Part shown: piece after piece, positions 26,101 to 39,678 of the stretch
Layout of the letters: each line of letters begins with the position of its first letter
How positions within the stretch are numbered: position 1 is the stretch's first letter
Source of the DNA: Lethocerus indicus
Lineage: Eukaryota > Arthropoda > Insecta > Hemiptera > Belostomatidae
Direction: 5' to 3'
Length of the DNA stretch: 64,000 bases
Assembly: GCA_019843655.1 (NCBI GenBank)
Contig: JACDQD010000007.1
Location: 10,723,600 to 10,787,599, forward strand
Notes under the pieces: model-generated
Told to the model about the DNA's origin: nothing
The model's database searches: none
Seen by the model: the letters and a program-made list of their open reading frames with translations, nothing else
Program-made: the position numbers and the translations under genes

Positions 26101-29100
26101 GTGCTACCCTTAGAAATGACATGACATTGAACCCAGTCGTACGTAATCTGAAAAAACATCAACGTCATCCGGTTTGGAACTCGACAGATGTGGACGCATC
26201 GAATTGCTCAATTATGAACCCCACACAGCGGTTCATATCGCATCAAATAATAGAATCTTTTCTAACTACAGGTCTAGGGTTTAATGCCTGTCAGTTAACT
26301 GTGTCTTTCTGTCCCCAAATTAAAAATTTACAGCAATAATAATATTATCCGGCTTCCTCTCCTATTTTCGGATGCAAAACACTTATTATCGACGTCTGTC
26401 TAATGCTTTAAACTGAAATAGCTGGGATTGAAATATTTTTAAATACTCCGTTTTCCGTTTTATGCGACACTATTCCTGTAAGGTGGAATGAAAACGTATG
26501 ATTTCGAACCAAAAAAATTACAGAAAATCACTTTCGTCGAAAGAATTTTCCTGCAACATTTAACAGCCTGTTACCACACGGAATACGGATTACATAAATC
26601 GCCGCGCCTACAGAATTACCCAAATAATTACCGGGTTAATCTCAAATTCAATGAAGATAAAAAACTCTTCAGGTTCTATGTCCTCCGAAAATCTAGCCTG
26701 AAAATCAACAGTGGGAATCTACCTCGATTCCCACCAGGGATCCGTGGGTTTCTGTCCACCTGTGTCTTTTACTCTCGACCAATTGTAGTCCACCACTTTG
26801 AGAGGGATCTGTTTGGAAATCCGAATTGGAAATCAAACGGCAGTCTCTTTCGCTGGCTTTAATTACAGGATGAGGGCGCAATACCGGGCTCTGGAGGCAG
26901 GCCGGGTTCAGAAGTTGGAGGCGAAGCCCAACCCAGAACTAGTTGGGCGAGATCATGCCTTTGTGCAAGGTTCGGTAATGGCAGATCAAAAGAGAATTAT
27001 TCCGGTTGTCATGTTGAGGGATTGCAATCCCTTTTACGATTTTTTCTATCTCGGGATTTCGGGAGTTTCTCAAATTAATTCGTGTCTAAATCGGGATTAT
27101 GATATACAATTATGTCGGTCAATTCACAGGAGGGGGGGGTGAATACATATCAATTTGCCTAAAATGTTTGCTCAGGTTCAATACTTGCCTGTGGAATTTA
27201 TAAATATTGGTACTGTGTACCAATATCTAATGATATCCTTAAAATTTGTTACTACACGAGTGTTTCTATGAAATAAGAAATTTGTTTTTCTAGTTCTTCT
27301 ACCCTGATAGGAAAGACCGTCTTCTTTAACCACCATTCCGAGTATCTCGAGACCAAAAACACACGCAGAATTCCACGCTCACGTTTATCAAAGTTCTTCT
27401 GCTATCACCTTCACTCTTTTGATTAGGCCCCATTCCATTATAAAATTTATATGCACTTCGTTAACTGAATATGGAAACTAACTTAATTACATACACCGGC
27501 GACCTGGTCCGCACCGAAGGTCGTTTTCTAAATAGCGACCTATGCATATGTGGGTCATTTCCACAATAAAGAATAAACGATTTAAATTGCGCGTTCACAT
27601 TCAATCGACGGCGTTATTTTTATACTTGATTCCATATTGAACGATATTTGAGTAGAGACTGATACGTTTGCTCGGCAGCAATAAAATATTCAGCACGATA
27701 AACCGAAATGTTTACCTCAATTGAGGTCAGCGAATTGTCATAAATTAATGGAAAATCTCTGAACCGAATATTGGCGGTCTTATCATTTTTTATAACAACA
27801 GTTTTTATTTATGCCGAATATATACTCCTGTCATAGGAGTACCAATTATTAAATAGTCTGAAGGCCACAAATGCGAGTCAGCGATGAGTGAAATTATGAT
27901 CTTATGAGCGCTCAATTCATAACTGCAGAGAACGGGGACAGGAAGAAATTATTCGACCTTAATATAATTGACCCATATAAGAAGACGAGCAATAGAAAAT
28001 GACCTTCGGTGGTGGACGGTTACCGCGTTACCCGTAACGCGATCATAACGATTCCGTAATTTGCACATAATAGTTCATTGAAATTAGGAGGTAAAGAAAG
28101 TAGGCGACGAAAACCGCTGCCGAAATCCAGAACTAGAGTTGGGATTCGCTCGGTTGAAATTCAAATTTGAATTTCCATTTTCATGCCAATTCGTAATAAA
28201 TTGAACAGGGTGCCTATGTTTATAATATATTTGTATTCTTTTACATATTAACCGAATAGTTACACTAACTAATCCGGAAAATATTGGCATATAATCAGGT
28301 GGCCACACAGCCAATCAACGAACTCACATTCACTTGCAGACACATAAGGACAATCCACAAACTCGCGTATAACTCCCTTAGCCAAACTATTGCATCAGTC
28401 CTGTTCTGGACCGACTTTTGACATTCGTTTACAGGATTGTCGTAATTGTTTATTTAAGTTTCGTAACTGCTTTACATTATTTTCTTATTTAACATTCCTG
28501 AATTAGTTACTCTAATTTCAAATTTTGTTTACGGTACTGGTTCCAATCCACTTTCCGATGAGAACGCACAAGTTGCGTGCGTCAAACGTTTTTATCGAAA
28601 TTATTTTCGGTATTATAAACGACAGATGTTAACAGCTGTTCACTCTAAACGGGACAATATCGTCAAGTATGAAAGAATGGAAAATTTCACCGAATTTATT
28701 CCAATTTTATAAACTTTTTATCTGAGGTCTTATCGGAGAATTCACGAGAACCGATAAACGCCTCCTCGTTTGCTGAACGTTATCTGAACATACTCACTTT
28801 GGATTATTAATGCAATAATAATCCAGTTACTTAAAAAATACATAGTTAAATTCGATAATTCCGGTTCAAATTCAAATCTCGTTCATTGTATATCCGAGTC
28901 AAATTGTACTTTATAATGGCTCTAATTTGCGGAAGATTGACCCGGCTTAAGACCGAAGGTCGGCAGACCTTGCCCTTAAACTTCTGCCCGATCGATGCAT
29001 CTTTTACAATCTACCGACTTCCATCGGAGGGTATCTCCAGGCACCGGAAATGTTTCTCGTTCAACGTTTATATTAGAGGACGCCAGTTGGGGGATTCACC

Positions 29101-32100
29101 TCGCGGACGATACCAAACAACGGAGGAATGCCAGGGTCAAGAAAGACAAACCCGTACGATTTTCTGTCTTTATTTCTTTTTTCTCTCCTTCTCACCGCTT
29201 CTCAGTAATAGTGAGATAGCAATGCCGAAAGGAAGCTTACCGTCAGTAGTCACTGCCGAATTCTATGGATTAAAGTGAAAATATTCGGCTTAATTAAAAA
29301 AAATAACCAAGCAAACATTGAATCGCAAAATATTTATCGGAAGATAATTAAATTAGATCACGCATTAAATTATTCCAGAGGTTAGAGTATACTTCCTTCT
29401 AGGCGATCACCGGTCGGATAACAACCCAAGGATAACGACTCGGATGGAGAAAGGTCGCCGTCGGACAAGGCGGTCTCGGCTGAACTAATCGCGCTCCGCA
29501 TTCCTCCGGCCGAGATTAGGGCACTACCCGCCCGGCAAAAGTAGCCAGTAGCCACCAAACTTTGCCTCAGCCAAACGAGCCATCTACGAAGAGCAAATAT
29601 TTCACGGGGCATGACAGGCGGGAGGCGGACTAAAGGGCCGCCGGCCTCTCTCCACCTTCTGACCGGCCGGACTTCGAATCGATATCGGCCGCCGTTATCA
29701 GCGGGGGCCGGCCCCTCATCAGGCACACGCCCCCAAACAGACAGACAGGCGACGCCGCCCCCAGCCCGCTACTGTCGCCAACTGCAAAATTGATCCGACT
29801 CCGGATCCTCCTGAAGGAGGAATCTGTGCACCGTTATATCTTGTGCTGCGTGCGCCCTTCCGAATAAGAAAGAAAAAATGCGCCCGGCTCACCTTCGACA
29901 ATGAACAGTACATACCTGCCCACTGTGGAAAACCGTTATGGGGATTCCGAGGGGAGAGATTTTCAACGGTAACTCGGGTGTATCCACCATCATTTTACCT
30001 CTAATGTAAACTAGACAATAATCTGTTTTTCTGTATATGAAGTTTTTACCATCATGACTGAAATTATATTTTCCCGGTAGGCGATAATTTCAAAAATGAT
30101 AGTTCGCTAAGATGTCCTATCGCGATATATTAGGCTTAATCGATAATTCGCAATATTAAATTTAATTGCGGAATATGGATTCATTTTATTAAACTTGGTA
30201 TTAATTGACGTCGGCCGTATGGAAGGTGCGGTGATATAAATGCCTGTCTAAGAAACTTTCGGGAAAGGTCAGCCGTTTTCCCCTTAAACTTCTCAAACGC
30301 CCCAGCCTTCTGCAGGTTCTAGCGGTTGACCGAAGGAGAACTACGGAGTGCTGCGATTTTTCTTAAGGTGAAAGTGAGGCGTACTCCAGGACGGGGAGAT
30401 GAGAGCGTTTCCGGCCGATTATCGACCCCATTTAACGCCGGACGGGCATAACTTCCAGATATTAGGTAGTTGGCGGTTCTCAAATGAGTTGCTAGATAGA
30501 CAGGGATCCGGATTTCAATGGATTAAACTGTAAATTGTGTATAATACATCCGTATTATATGACTCTTAGGATATAACAACAGTTGGACCGAAATCGAATC
30601 AAAGTTCTGCACATGGGATTGAAATATTGGAAGTAATGAGGAATCCCTTACGAGTGAACATTTTAGGGGCTTCTTCGTTTGATACCACTAATTGACTAGC
30701 CGGGATCATACAAAGACATGTAATTGAATACTGGTTCCAAAGTTTGTACTTGCATCTTAAGACGGATTCCTAGTTGAGGCATATCCAATTTGAAAGCTAG
30801 CCTTCGCCACCCTAATCTGTACAATCCCTGTTTCGGTAAGAAATTATTTGACTCGTGAGATTACAGCAATGGAAAACTGGGAGGACACGAAAACTGACTT
30901 TCAATCTGCCCATTGGGAGAGGGGATTCCCCATCGCTGCACAGTTCCTAACGAAAGAAACGACTACCGCCTCTAGCAATGACAACTGGAGGCCTTCACAT
31001 ATCACTTTCTCCGAGCGATGGTTTTGCCGTTGGGGAAATATTCTTGCCGCCACCCGTCCTTGGCGAGCGTTGCCGAAAATGTGTTTTGCCGTGATTTCCC
31101 CAAAATTGGCGCCCCCATCACGAGTATATTGGGCTTAGGAAGTACTATTGTACAACGGGCGTCCTTGAGGGTCGAATTCCAACGGATGATGAAATACGGC
31201 GAAACCATTTAACAGACAACCCAAGTCCGCCGTCGATAATTCTTCTGAAATGAGTTTTGCGGAGTGCCGCCATCTCTTTGTTCTGCAGTCAAGCTAATCT
31301 ATGGCACGTACCTCTAATTCGTAGTGCAGTCGGAGTCATGGATACGGTAGTTTGGGCGGAGTCTGTATTGTTAAAATTAGTTGGCTCCGACTCCTTTCTT
31401 TATTTTCTATTTTCATCAATCGATAATGTATGTATTATGGTTACTTATAAGTAAGACTGGGGTGGTTCAGACGCCTGGTACCACAGTGAATCATCAATAG
31501 CGTATTCATTTATGCGGGCTGATTTCTCGCTCTAGCGCGTGCAGGTGTGCATTTTTTTACTATCTTACGCTTGCCAATGACCGGGCATGATTTTTGTCGC
31601 TACTTGTCAGTCATTGTCTAATATGCGATACCGCAAATTATAATATTTATATTTTTTCATAACCATATTAATGGTGGAAATTGCGATCAAAGGTAAATTT
31701 TAAGTTATTAAAATATGTACGTGACTCGATAGACCCTGTTGGACAGGTAAATACCACCGCGTACACCGTGTATATTATTTCACGAAAGAAATATTTTGAG
31801 GAAAAAATAATCGACGAATTGATGCTCCTTATATAATCCCAAGTGAAATTTTGGTGTCGAAAGGTGATGAAATTGGGGCAGACTGACTTTCGATGACCGT
31901 GTGTCGGTATTGAAAACGGAGATACTACTGCGACATAACTGCGAGCGCCTAACCTTCGTCAGTATAGTGATGACCTAGGTTTTTAGTCATCATCGAGCTG
32001 GGATGGAAAGGTTGAAAAAAAAACCGTGGGCGGGGCCGGTGTATCTTGCACGAGAGGCGCGTCCACCAAATATTTATCGCAAAACTCAATATATTATCTG

Positions 32101-35086
32101 CAGACCGTACACATATAGATTCGTATGTATACAGTATACAGACACATCTCGGATCTCGGAACATAGAATTTTGTGCCACTTTTCTGTCGGATGGCAGCTT
32201 TCGGTTCTTTAAAGGCAGCAACAAGAGGGCAACCTCGGGAGGAAATATTATCGTTTTTTAAGTAACATTGGCAAACACGATAGTGACGTCGAAGCAATCC
32301 TTCAAAATCATTAGTGTCATCGATTATTGTGTCGCCGGAGAGGGCCAATGAACTTTTTAAAATGTGCATCCAGAAGGCCATTTTCTTTTTCCCTCTAACA
32401 CTTTTTTATATAGATTATGTCTTTTGCTGTACTTCCTGGTATATGATAATATTATTTTATTTTATTCCTACTTGAGATATTAAGTTTATTATTAAAGAGA
32501 TTTTTAAATATAAGATTATTAAGTTCCGTTTAGATAACCACAATCTGAAGACATAATTAAAAGGTGCCCACTGCTATCAGCTATTGGTTCTACTAACGAT
32601 CAGGGTTTCGGGTTCCAATATAATATATAATTTATTACAGGTATTCATTTAATATGTTGCCATTCCACACTCTCTATTGTGCTTGTCACAAGTTGATCTA
32701 GTCATTGACAAGCCAGAACAGAAGTATGGGCGGCTTTAATAGAGTTTCTTCAAGCCGGTTATTATACATTTTTATTGGGGGAAAACAGTGGAAACTGCAA
32801 TTCTTCTTTCCTTGTCGGTTCAATGGTTCTCCGAATCTAGGTCGACGGGTGTTTTCCCTGACGTCGGCATTTAGAGCTTTGTTTGTAAACGAGCTGCGGC
32901 CGCCCATCGTACATTCTAAATATTTCCTCGGTCTCACAAGTGGAGAGTCTCCTTGTGTAAGAAAACATCCTCAAAGGTTGTACGCGTGTCGAAATCCCGC
33001 ATTTAGAATCGTTCCAGTCAGCTGTGCCAAGGTTTTCACTGTACAGGCCACCACTGCCAATATGAACGGGCTCGTCTATCTGTGTGCGTCCGTTTGGATG
33101 ACTTAATAAGTGACGTCAGCTGGCCAAATTATCAGATTGATACCAGTTGGGAGTTTGGCACTGCCTAGGAGATTAATGCACCTGCCCAAATCTACGAGAC
33201 GTTTTAAGTAGAATCGGGCTAGAATCCGAAAAGCCATCCAATCGTTGATGACCCACCTTCGTAGCCATTTGTAATAATGTGTGACACGTGTGCTTCTGGA
33301 ATCCTGCCCGTGCTTATTAAAGCTGGGACATTTTATTTAAAACAAGAGATTTTATTGAAACACACGGTGGTTCTGTCAACTGCAGATGGCCTTCTTAAGG
33401 ATGACGCGCCGGCAATATCTTTCTCAGTAATACAGTAAATCGAGCAAAGTTTTGCGAAGCACGAGACCATTTAACTTGCCGGTTTATCGCCTGGTTCCGA
33501 GCTGTTGATAACCTCCGAAATACTGCGTGGCTGACAACTGAAGTAGAACAGAATCCAATCGGACGTCTGTTAAATGGTAGGTGAAGATCGAACGGTGAAA
33601 TGCCAAAAGAAAGTTCGAGGGGGGAACGGGGATTTGTTGCGGGAAATGAGTAACGGGCCGAACCAAACTGGAGAAATCTATGCTCCAGAACGAATTCGCA
33701 ACACTGTTCGGTTATTATGTTTTGTTAGCGAATATCGCAGCGAATTCACCCGCTCTAACGAGTTCTATTATAACCGTACCCGAAAAACCAAACACGGCGA
33801 ATCTAATTAAAATATCCCGCAAATATTGTTCTTTGCACTCCGACATTACGAAATAGAAAAATCGTCGGATGACTCATTTACAAAACCGTTCTATCAACCA
33901 TACTAATATCCCAAAACCTCCATCCGTCAAATTTGACTGATAATCACCTGGAGTGGGTATCCATTTTTAATTTTACGAAAACGATGACCAGAAGCGCTTA
34001 TGTAGACAAACGTGTGAAATCATCTCTACCTTTTTAGCTTCAGCTCATCAAACCAACCTAGTAGTACATCCCCCCAGAAAATATGGTCAAATGATGAGTA
34101 ATAAAATGTCTACAATGTTGATTGCTATTGTAGATATTGATGTTTCAAATCGCATAGTTACAATATAACAATGGGTTTCTATAAAGGTATGACCTATTAT
34201 GCCTGGCTAGTTTTGAGTCAAATGACATTCATAAATCTGAGCCCTCTAGGGGCCAATTAAACAAATGAGTTATTGCACAAGTTTATTATAGAATTTGACC
34301 TTTTTTTATAATTACTTAAAAACTACTGCTTATTTCTTAAGGAGATGTGTAGTGTCATAGATAATCAATTATTCTTCCTTAAGATGAATTTTAAATATCT
34401 CAATAATACAGGAGTACACACATACATATTATGTGCTTAATAGATCTTATAGTTTGAAAACAAGATTTGGTTTTTACAAAATAGCATTTATTTTGGCATT
34501 TCACAACAAGAGGTAAACTGAGTGTAGAGGTCTCAGTGAGTACATGGCCTACATAATCTGTAAATAATGATATCCACAATATCTAAGATAATCCAGCCAC
34601 CTTTACACAATTGCTTAACAAATGTGCATAATTACACATTATAGTACACAACTACATATTATATGAATATAATATTTACAGTACGTAAACTAATGTATTT
34701 CCGAAATTTATATCCATTATTAGGATCAACAATTAACTTTAATAATAATACATTACAATTAAATAGAGGACCTTAAAAATTGGGCCACACCCAATCACTT
34801 TAACAGACCATTTCACAAATTCCGTACTGCTATACACAAACAACTCAGAATGAAAACAGTTTACCTTCATTTGTTTGCCATTTAATGATCAAAGAAGCAA
34901 TAAAAATGATACAATAATACAAAATCAATATAATCAGGAAACCTATTGTTAAAAAAAATCATGACTAGGTTACTGCAAAATAGGAATATTTTAATGGGTG
35001 AACCGTATAAATACAAAATGTAGAAAAAATGCAATACGAATTTTGAGCGTTAAATTTTTTAAATAAATAATTGTACCGTAATTGAA
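26101..35086. other. Intergenic, no gene recognised
   Basis: No exon or RNA gene could be supported. A GC-rich patch at about 29.38-29.93 kb has long open frames on both strands, but these look like a by-product of composition. 34.1-35.1 kb is very AT-rich and lies downstream of the MID1IP1-type gene, so part of it may be an extended 3' UTR if the polyadenylation signal at 35087 is bypassed. Confidence 0.5.
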
Positions 35087-35092
35087 TTTATT
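35087..35092 (-). terminator. Candidate polyadenylation signal (AATAAA) for the MID1IP1-type gene
   Basis: First AATAAA on the minus strand after the stop codon, giving a 3' UTR of about 415 nt. Further AATAAA hexamers lie downstream (near 34489 and 34267), so longer isoforms are possible. Confidence 0.4.
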
Positions 35093-35506
35093 ACACTAAA
35101 CTATAAAGATACACAAGAAGTGGTCTACAGCATCGTACAGTTAAATGCACTTCTGAAGTGACAGAAAGGAAAATCAACCAGTTCCACTCTTCATATCAGA
35201 ATGCCGGTAAACCATATCACAACAATTTATCGACAAAATATATTTAAATATATATATATAGACATATATATACATATATAAATATCACTCGCAATAAGCC
35301 ACGAATACCATATAATTAATATACTGGAAAGTAACACTGGGGAAAGTCACCTGTTTGCAACAAATAGTAAGCGCACAGAAATTATAATGCGAAATTGAAG
35401 TTGTGGTAGCAGCAGCGTTCTCTTCTCGAGTGTTACCGCACAACCATCATCTGTCACTCACCGCAAACACGCTATACCACTGGGAGTCCCGTCGGCTCCA
35501 TCTTAA

Positions 35507-36880
35507 TCAAACCGTCGCTCCAATGTCACTCTGATAGCGTTTGGTAAGGTATGACGCGGCCTCCGTCATCTGTTCGAGAGAGCGGTGGAGGCCGTAGAGG
35601 TGTCGCCGGAAGCTCTCCTCAATCTTCTCCGTGTAGCCGGGCTTCCTACTCGACTCGGCTTCACCTTCGATCCCAGAGTCGTTTTCGTTGCCGCCTCAGA
35701 GTCAGTGTCGCTCAGGGTCGAACCCGCCGAGTTGGTCGAAGCCATCGAAGTCGTTGATGGTCTACGCAGGTGCGTCTTGTGCGACGCCGACTGTGACTGG
35801 CTCGCCGCTGTTCCCTCGGGTTCGACAGGACAATCGTTAGCCCCCCAAAGCAGTTCGTTCTTCACACAGTTGACCATTGTGTATAGTCTGTACAGATCGG
35901 TGGAGCTCAGCCCCTCTCTCTCGGTCCTCTTCCCCTTGTAGCCCACAGTGTCGCCATCGTCTCCCACCTGCAGATCCATCAACCGGCTGGGCACAAGGAT
36001 TGTTTCGTCCATATCCTGGACGGCCTGTACGAACTTTTCCATTGCCTTCATTATGCTTTGGCTAGAGAATTCCGCCTCCTTGTGGGGAACGACCCGCCGC
36101 ACGCAATGCCTAAAAACGGGCAAATCATTTTCGTTAAAACCACTAAAATAAAACATTAGGTACACGCGAGTATCGATGAAACTTGGTCGCCAAATATTTA
36201 CGCGTTCTGGCGTATACTTCGTGACGGGACGAGTACGCAACTTTATACTGGAATAAAATTCTGGAAAATTTAAACTAATAAATCTTTAACGAACTGTACT
36301 TGGACCATACCGACCGCAGGAATCGAAAACGATCGTGGATAACCCGACACTAAAACAAAGATGGCTGATACGTTCACTTTTATTTTCACCGCGTTGATTT
36401 TCACATTTCGGCGACGCTACATAAAAACTAATATAAAACTCGAACGAGGCGAATTCACTTGTTTAAAACCGAAAACAGATGTTTAACAGAAAGCGGATGT
36501 ACTAATAATTTTCGATATTCCGAAATTAAACTGACTACCGAAAGGGGGACTAAAATAATAGATACCGCTAAAAGGAGGACGAATTCGGTAATTCGACCGA
36601 CGAAATTCGGCAGCGTCCGAATACGGATTTTTGATTGCACCAGATGAAACGGGTCGGCAAAAGAAATTCAAGCGAAAGGGAGCGGTTCGTAACTATTCTA
36701 CACACGAAAAACGGGTGCACACCGCAATAAGCGAGCAGAGTAAAATCGGACGGCGTCGAAAAATGGGCACCGAAGTGGAGGAGGGAGTAACCCAGATTCT
36801 AGCAGAGGGCCGACTCACCTGTTCGAGTCCATGATTTTGTCGCCGAAAACGTTGACGCTCTTGTAGTCGTGAGTCAACAT
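35507..36880 (-). CDS. MID1IP1: Spot14/MID1IP1-family protein, two coding exons, one-base frame break
   Basis: Exon 1 coding is 36880-36819 (first Met, ending CGAACAG|GTGAGT). The intron is 36818-36110, and exon 2 is 36109-35507 (acceptor TTTTTAG|GCATTG; AGG Arg codon split across the junction). If one missing base is allowed, the product is 221 residues. The N-terminal half carries the family signature at residues 47-67 (FVQAVQDMDETILVPSRLMD and following Leu), then LYRLYTMVNCVKNELLWG (93-110), then a Ser/Thr-rich linker. The conserved C-terminal block, FRRHLYGLHRSLEQMTEAAS and onward to KRYQSDIG, is in another frame. Exon 2 frame one stays open only to 35569, while the C-terminal frame is open from 35695 to the TGA at 35507-35509. 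The total of 665 coding bases is one short of a multiple of three, so a single-base deletion or assembly error explains it; the AAAA run (minus strand) at 35681-35684 is a likely site. Vertebrate MID1IP1 and THRSP promote lipogenesis, MID1IP1 by driving acetyl-CoA carboxylase polymerisation. The same role here is inferred from family. Confidence 0.85.
36819..36880 (-). CDS. MID1IP1: MID1IP1-type gene, coding exon 1
   Basis: Encodes 20 residues (MLTHDYKSV at the start, KIMDSN at the end) plus two bases of the split Arg codon, then a textbook donor GTGAGT. The start is the first Met in a frame that joins exon 2 correctly. A second in-frame Met at residue 17 is an alternative start. The upstream leader carries two uORFs that overlap towards this start. 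Confidence 0.75.
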
Positions 36881-37088
36881 GTCCAACCGCTGGGCATTAT
36901 CCGGTAAGAGCGACTGGGTGGGGAAACGCGCTTGGGTGAGCGAGCGCCTGACGACGAGCCGAAAACGGACGTAAGAAAGTTAAGAAGAGGCAGAAAAAGT
37001 TGAGGAGTGGTAGAGGGAGACGCGGTCGGTGTCGAGGCGAACAGTGAGTTAGGGAGGACTCTGAGAGGAGACTGAGGGCGAGGGGCAT
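36874..37088 (-). promoter_or_regulatory. Two chained uORFs in the MID1IP1-type 5' leader
   Basis: uORF1 starts at 37088 (MPLALS...), has 63 codons and stops with TAA at 36899-36897. The last base of that stop is the A of the next ATG (TAATG). uORF2 has 7 codons (MPSGWTC) and its TGA at 36876-36874 overlaps the main start (ATGTTGA). This assumes transcription starts downstream of the TATA box at 37135. The arrangement would favour stop-and-reinitiate control of the main frame. The leader is GC-rich, unlike the flanks. Confidence 0.55.
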
Positions 37089-37127
37089 CAGCTGGCCGAC
37101 TAGTCCCCGGCTGGCCCGCTCCCCCAC

Positions 37128-37158
37128 CTTTTATAAAGACTTGCGCCAAACGCCCACC
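37128..37158 (-). promoter_or_regulatory. TATA box and GC box of the MID1IP1-type gene
   Basis: On the minus strand a perfect TATAAAAG lies at 37135-37128, about 250 bp upstream of the inferred start codon. GGTGGGCG, a KLF/Sp-type box, lies just upstream at 37158-37151. A transcription start near 37105 is expected from TATA spacing, but no clear initiator was seen. Confidence 0.6.
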
Positions 37159-37159
37159 G

Positions 37160-39650
37160 CGCATATCCTTCAACGCGGTTTTTTTCTCTCTCTTCTCTCC
37201 CGTGTAAATTTGATGTTTCTCAAATGATTTTGACGCGGATTTTATTGCGCGGACGCCTGTGAAAAAAATTCGTCCGGGGTCGCGGATCGCGGTTTCTCAC
37301 GTACTGACGTACCCGATTATAATTGGCGATTAGAAAAATTATCCCGAGCGCTTTGATTGTTTTGATTGATTACAGTGACTTCGAACATTATGTTTTTTAT
37401 TATTGCGACCATGGAAATGGAACTCCGGTAGTTTTTCTTCGGTGTTATATTATTCCTCATTCCTCTTAGATCGTAGGCGATCTATTTTCTTTTTCAAAAT
37501 AATGGAGCGCAAATTGCGGGACGATATCTACGTAACGTCGAATTAAACATTTTTTAAACATTTGTACTATGAATTTTAAGCCCGTGAATCTAGAAAAACC
37601 TATGTTGCGTCTTAGAAGTACATTTTTTTACATAAATGGTATCGAAAATCCTCTATTCTATACTCGGATCCATTCCTTCTCTATTCCTTTTGCTGAATAA
37701 AAGGAGCAGATAACTGTTGTTAGAACTACCCTCCTCCCCCCAAATATATACTGGCGACTTCGATCCTTAGACGCAAAATCTAGACAAATTTTGCTAAATC
37801 CGTTCTGCCCTTGACATTGTAGAAATGCTCGAATAGAGAAAGGGCGAGAATAATGGGAAATAATATGAATTGCGCATTTTGCCAAAGGAGAATGCGTGCG
37901 TGAATTGGAATAATTTAACTTGAAATCGACGAATACTAAACCAGTTCCATATTAAGCGAGATGTTAATTAATATCCTTAAGAAATCTTGTAACGATTATA
38001 GGCTAGAGGAAAACGTCTTGCAGCCATCTCACGTACGGATAAGTACGTCATCAGGTCATTAGGCAAAAGAGGGAAACTGAAAAAGTGAAAATTATTCCAA
38101 ATTAAAATCTCTATAGTAACTCCGGTGTACTCTCATGAATATTCTAGACCCTTAGCTTCAAAACTTCGAAAGGAAAAAATAATAATTAGATATGAAAAAG
38201 ACTGCAATTATTCTAATCCGGTGATATCCACATCGATGGGTTTTATACAAAATTGAAGCTCCTATAGTAAAAACGATATGTCGTGGGGACTTGAAATCTT
38301 AGTGCACACCATGTTAGTGCATATCAAAACATGATGTGAACATTTTAGTAGGAACATTTTTCCAATTCGTCATATTAGGCTGAATTTAATTAATAATATA
38401 AGAAATAATTTTAAAATTATTAAACGATGAAAATATATTTTCGAATATAAATAATCTCTCTTTTTTTGTAATAGAATAGTTAATTCTTGGAGTTTTCCAA
38501 TTTCTGAATTACAGAAGAGCACTTGATACTTTTACAATACTCCGATACAACCCTCATTAATTTACTTTCTGGGTCGCCCGGAAGAACCTGAGAATTTATT
38601 TAAATATTGAGGATGGGAATGAAGGATGACAGGCACCCTCGCCTGACCTAAGCTAATTAAACCAAATAAATGATAATTATGGATCCCAAATTGATTATTA
38701 AAGAGTCGCTGCAAGGCAGTTCAATGCGGACCGTCCAGGAAAACCAGTTGATCGAATTACGATAAACAGAAATACTATTGGCAAAATGTTTTACTTAGGA
38801 CGCCTATCACAAGCAAATTTTATTTCTAAAACCACTTCAATTTCAGTATAAAATACGATGAAAAGTATATCGGATAAAATTTGTATTAATCATCTGACGA
38901 TTCCGTTACTGGGGCCTTAAAACGTGCTCACGATGATGCATGAATTCTGTTTCCTGATTATTTTTTGCCTATTGCGCCAGAATCGAACATAGATTTGTAA
39001 CAAATAATTTCGCAAATAAACCACGCCACTGTGGCCCCTACATCATGTGACCAAACCCCCCCCCCATGCCCGCCCATCAAAGATCATGCTCCCAGCAAGT
39101 GATTGTCGTTAACCAAACAGGATGTTAAAGAAATAAACCAAATAGCGTACACAATCTTTTACAACAATTAAAACTACTTACTTCGTATCCCAGAACATAT
39201 ATAAAATGACAAAGGGCGCAGGATGCAGGTGTTAATTATTCCTCGAAAACTTAATGACACCCTTATAACGGGAACTCGAAAATTTCTGTAAGATACAATG
39301 TTTTAAAAACGGTTTACCGTTTATTTATAGTGGGAGATTACAGGTAGATTACGGTGGAAGACGTTTCGAGTACCTCATTCTAGCGCTATCTATGAGCCTA
39401 CTTGCCTCACTACGTCTAACTAAACGAATCCCACATTAAAATTTGATATAAATCAATAAAATATTAAGCATAACCAGAGAAAAAGAAGAAAATATATTAA
39501 TGAAACACCCTGATAATCTAATGGAAATTGGAGAAAGGATCATTACCGAATTTTTAAATTTTATATTTATGCAGTTGATAAAAGCCCAACAATGCAATAT
39601 TTCTTTAATTTTAAAATTCAAATATTACTTCTAAGTAGTATCATTTATTT
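37160..39650. other. Upstream flank of the MID1IP1-type gene, otherwise no gene recognised
   Basis: The first 300 bp hold a GA-rich patch (GAGAGAAGAGAGAG on the minus strand, near 37185) and TACGTCAGTACGTGA on the minus strand near 37300, both plausible upstream control sequence. The rest is AT-rich with no supported feature. Confidence 0.5.
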
Positions 39651-39658
39651 ACCTGCAA

Positions 39659-39678
39659 TATATATATATATATATATA
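39659..39678. repeat. (TA)n microsatellite
   Basis: About ten TA dinucleotides; first of a cluster of TA-rich arrays extending to 40.5 kb. Confidence 0.9.

Noticed and set aside
29382..29793. Long open frames on both strands in a GC-rich patch
   Set aside because: Both strands are open together, with low-complexity Pro/Arg/Gly-rich translations, as expected from base composition alone.
35585..35941. 118-codon plus-strand frame
   Set aside because: Antisense shadow of exon 2 of the MID1IP1-type gene.
38015..38060. Hammerhead-like CTGATGA with a strong CGTAC/GTACG hairpin on the minus strand
   Set aside because: The box after the hairpin reads GAGA rather than GAAA, and no 3' strand complementary to the bases before CTGATGA lies nearby, so stem I cannot form.
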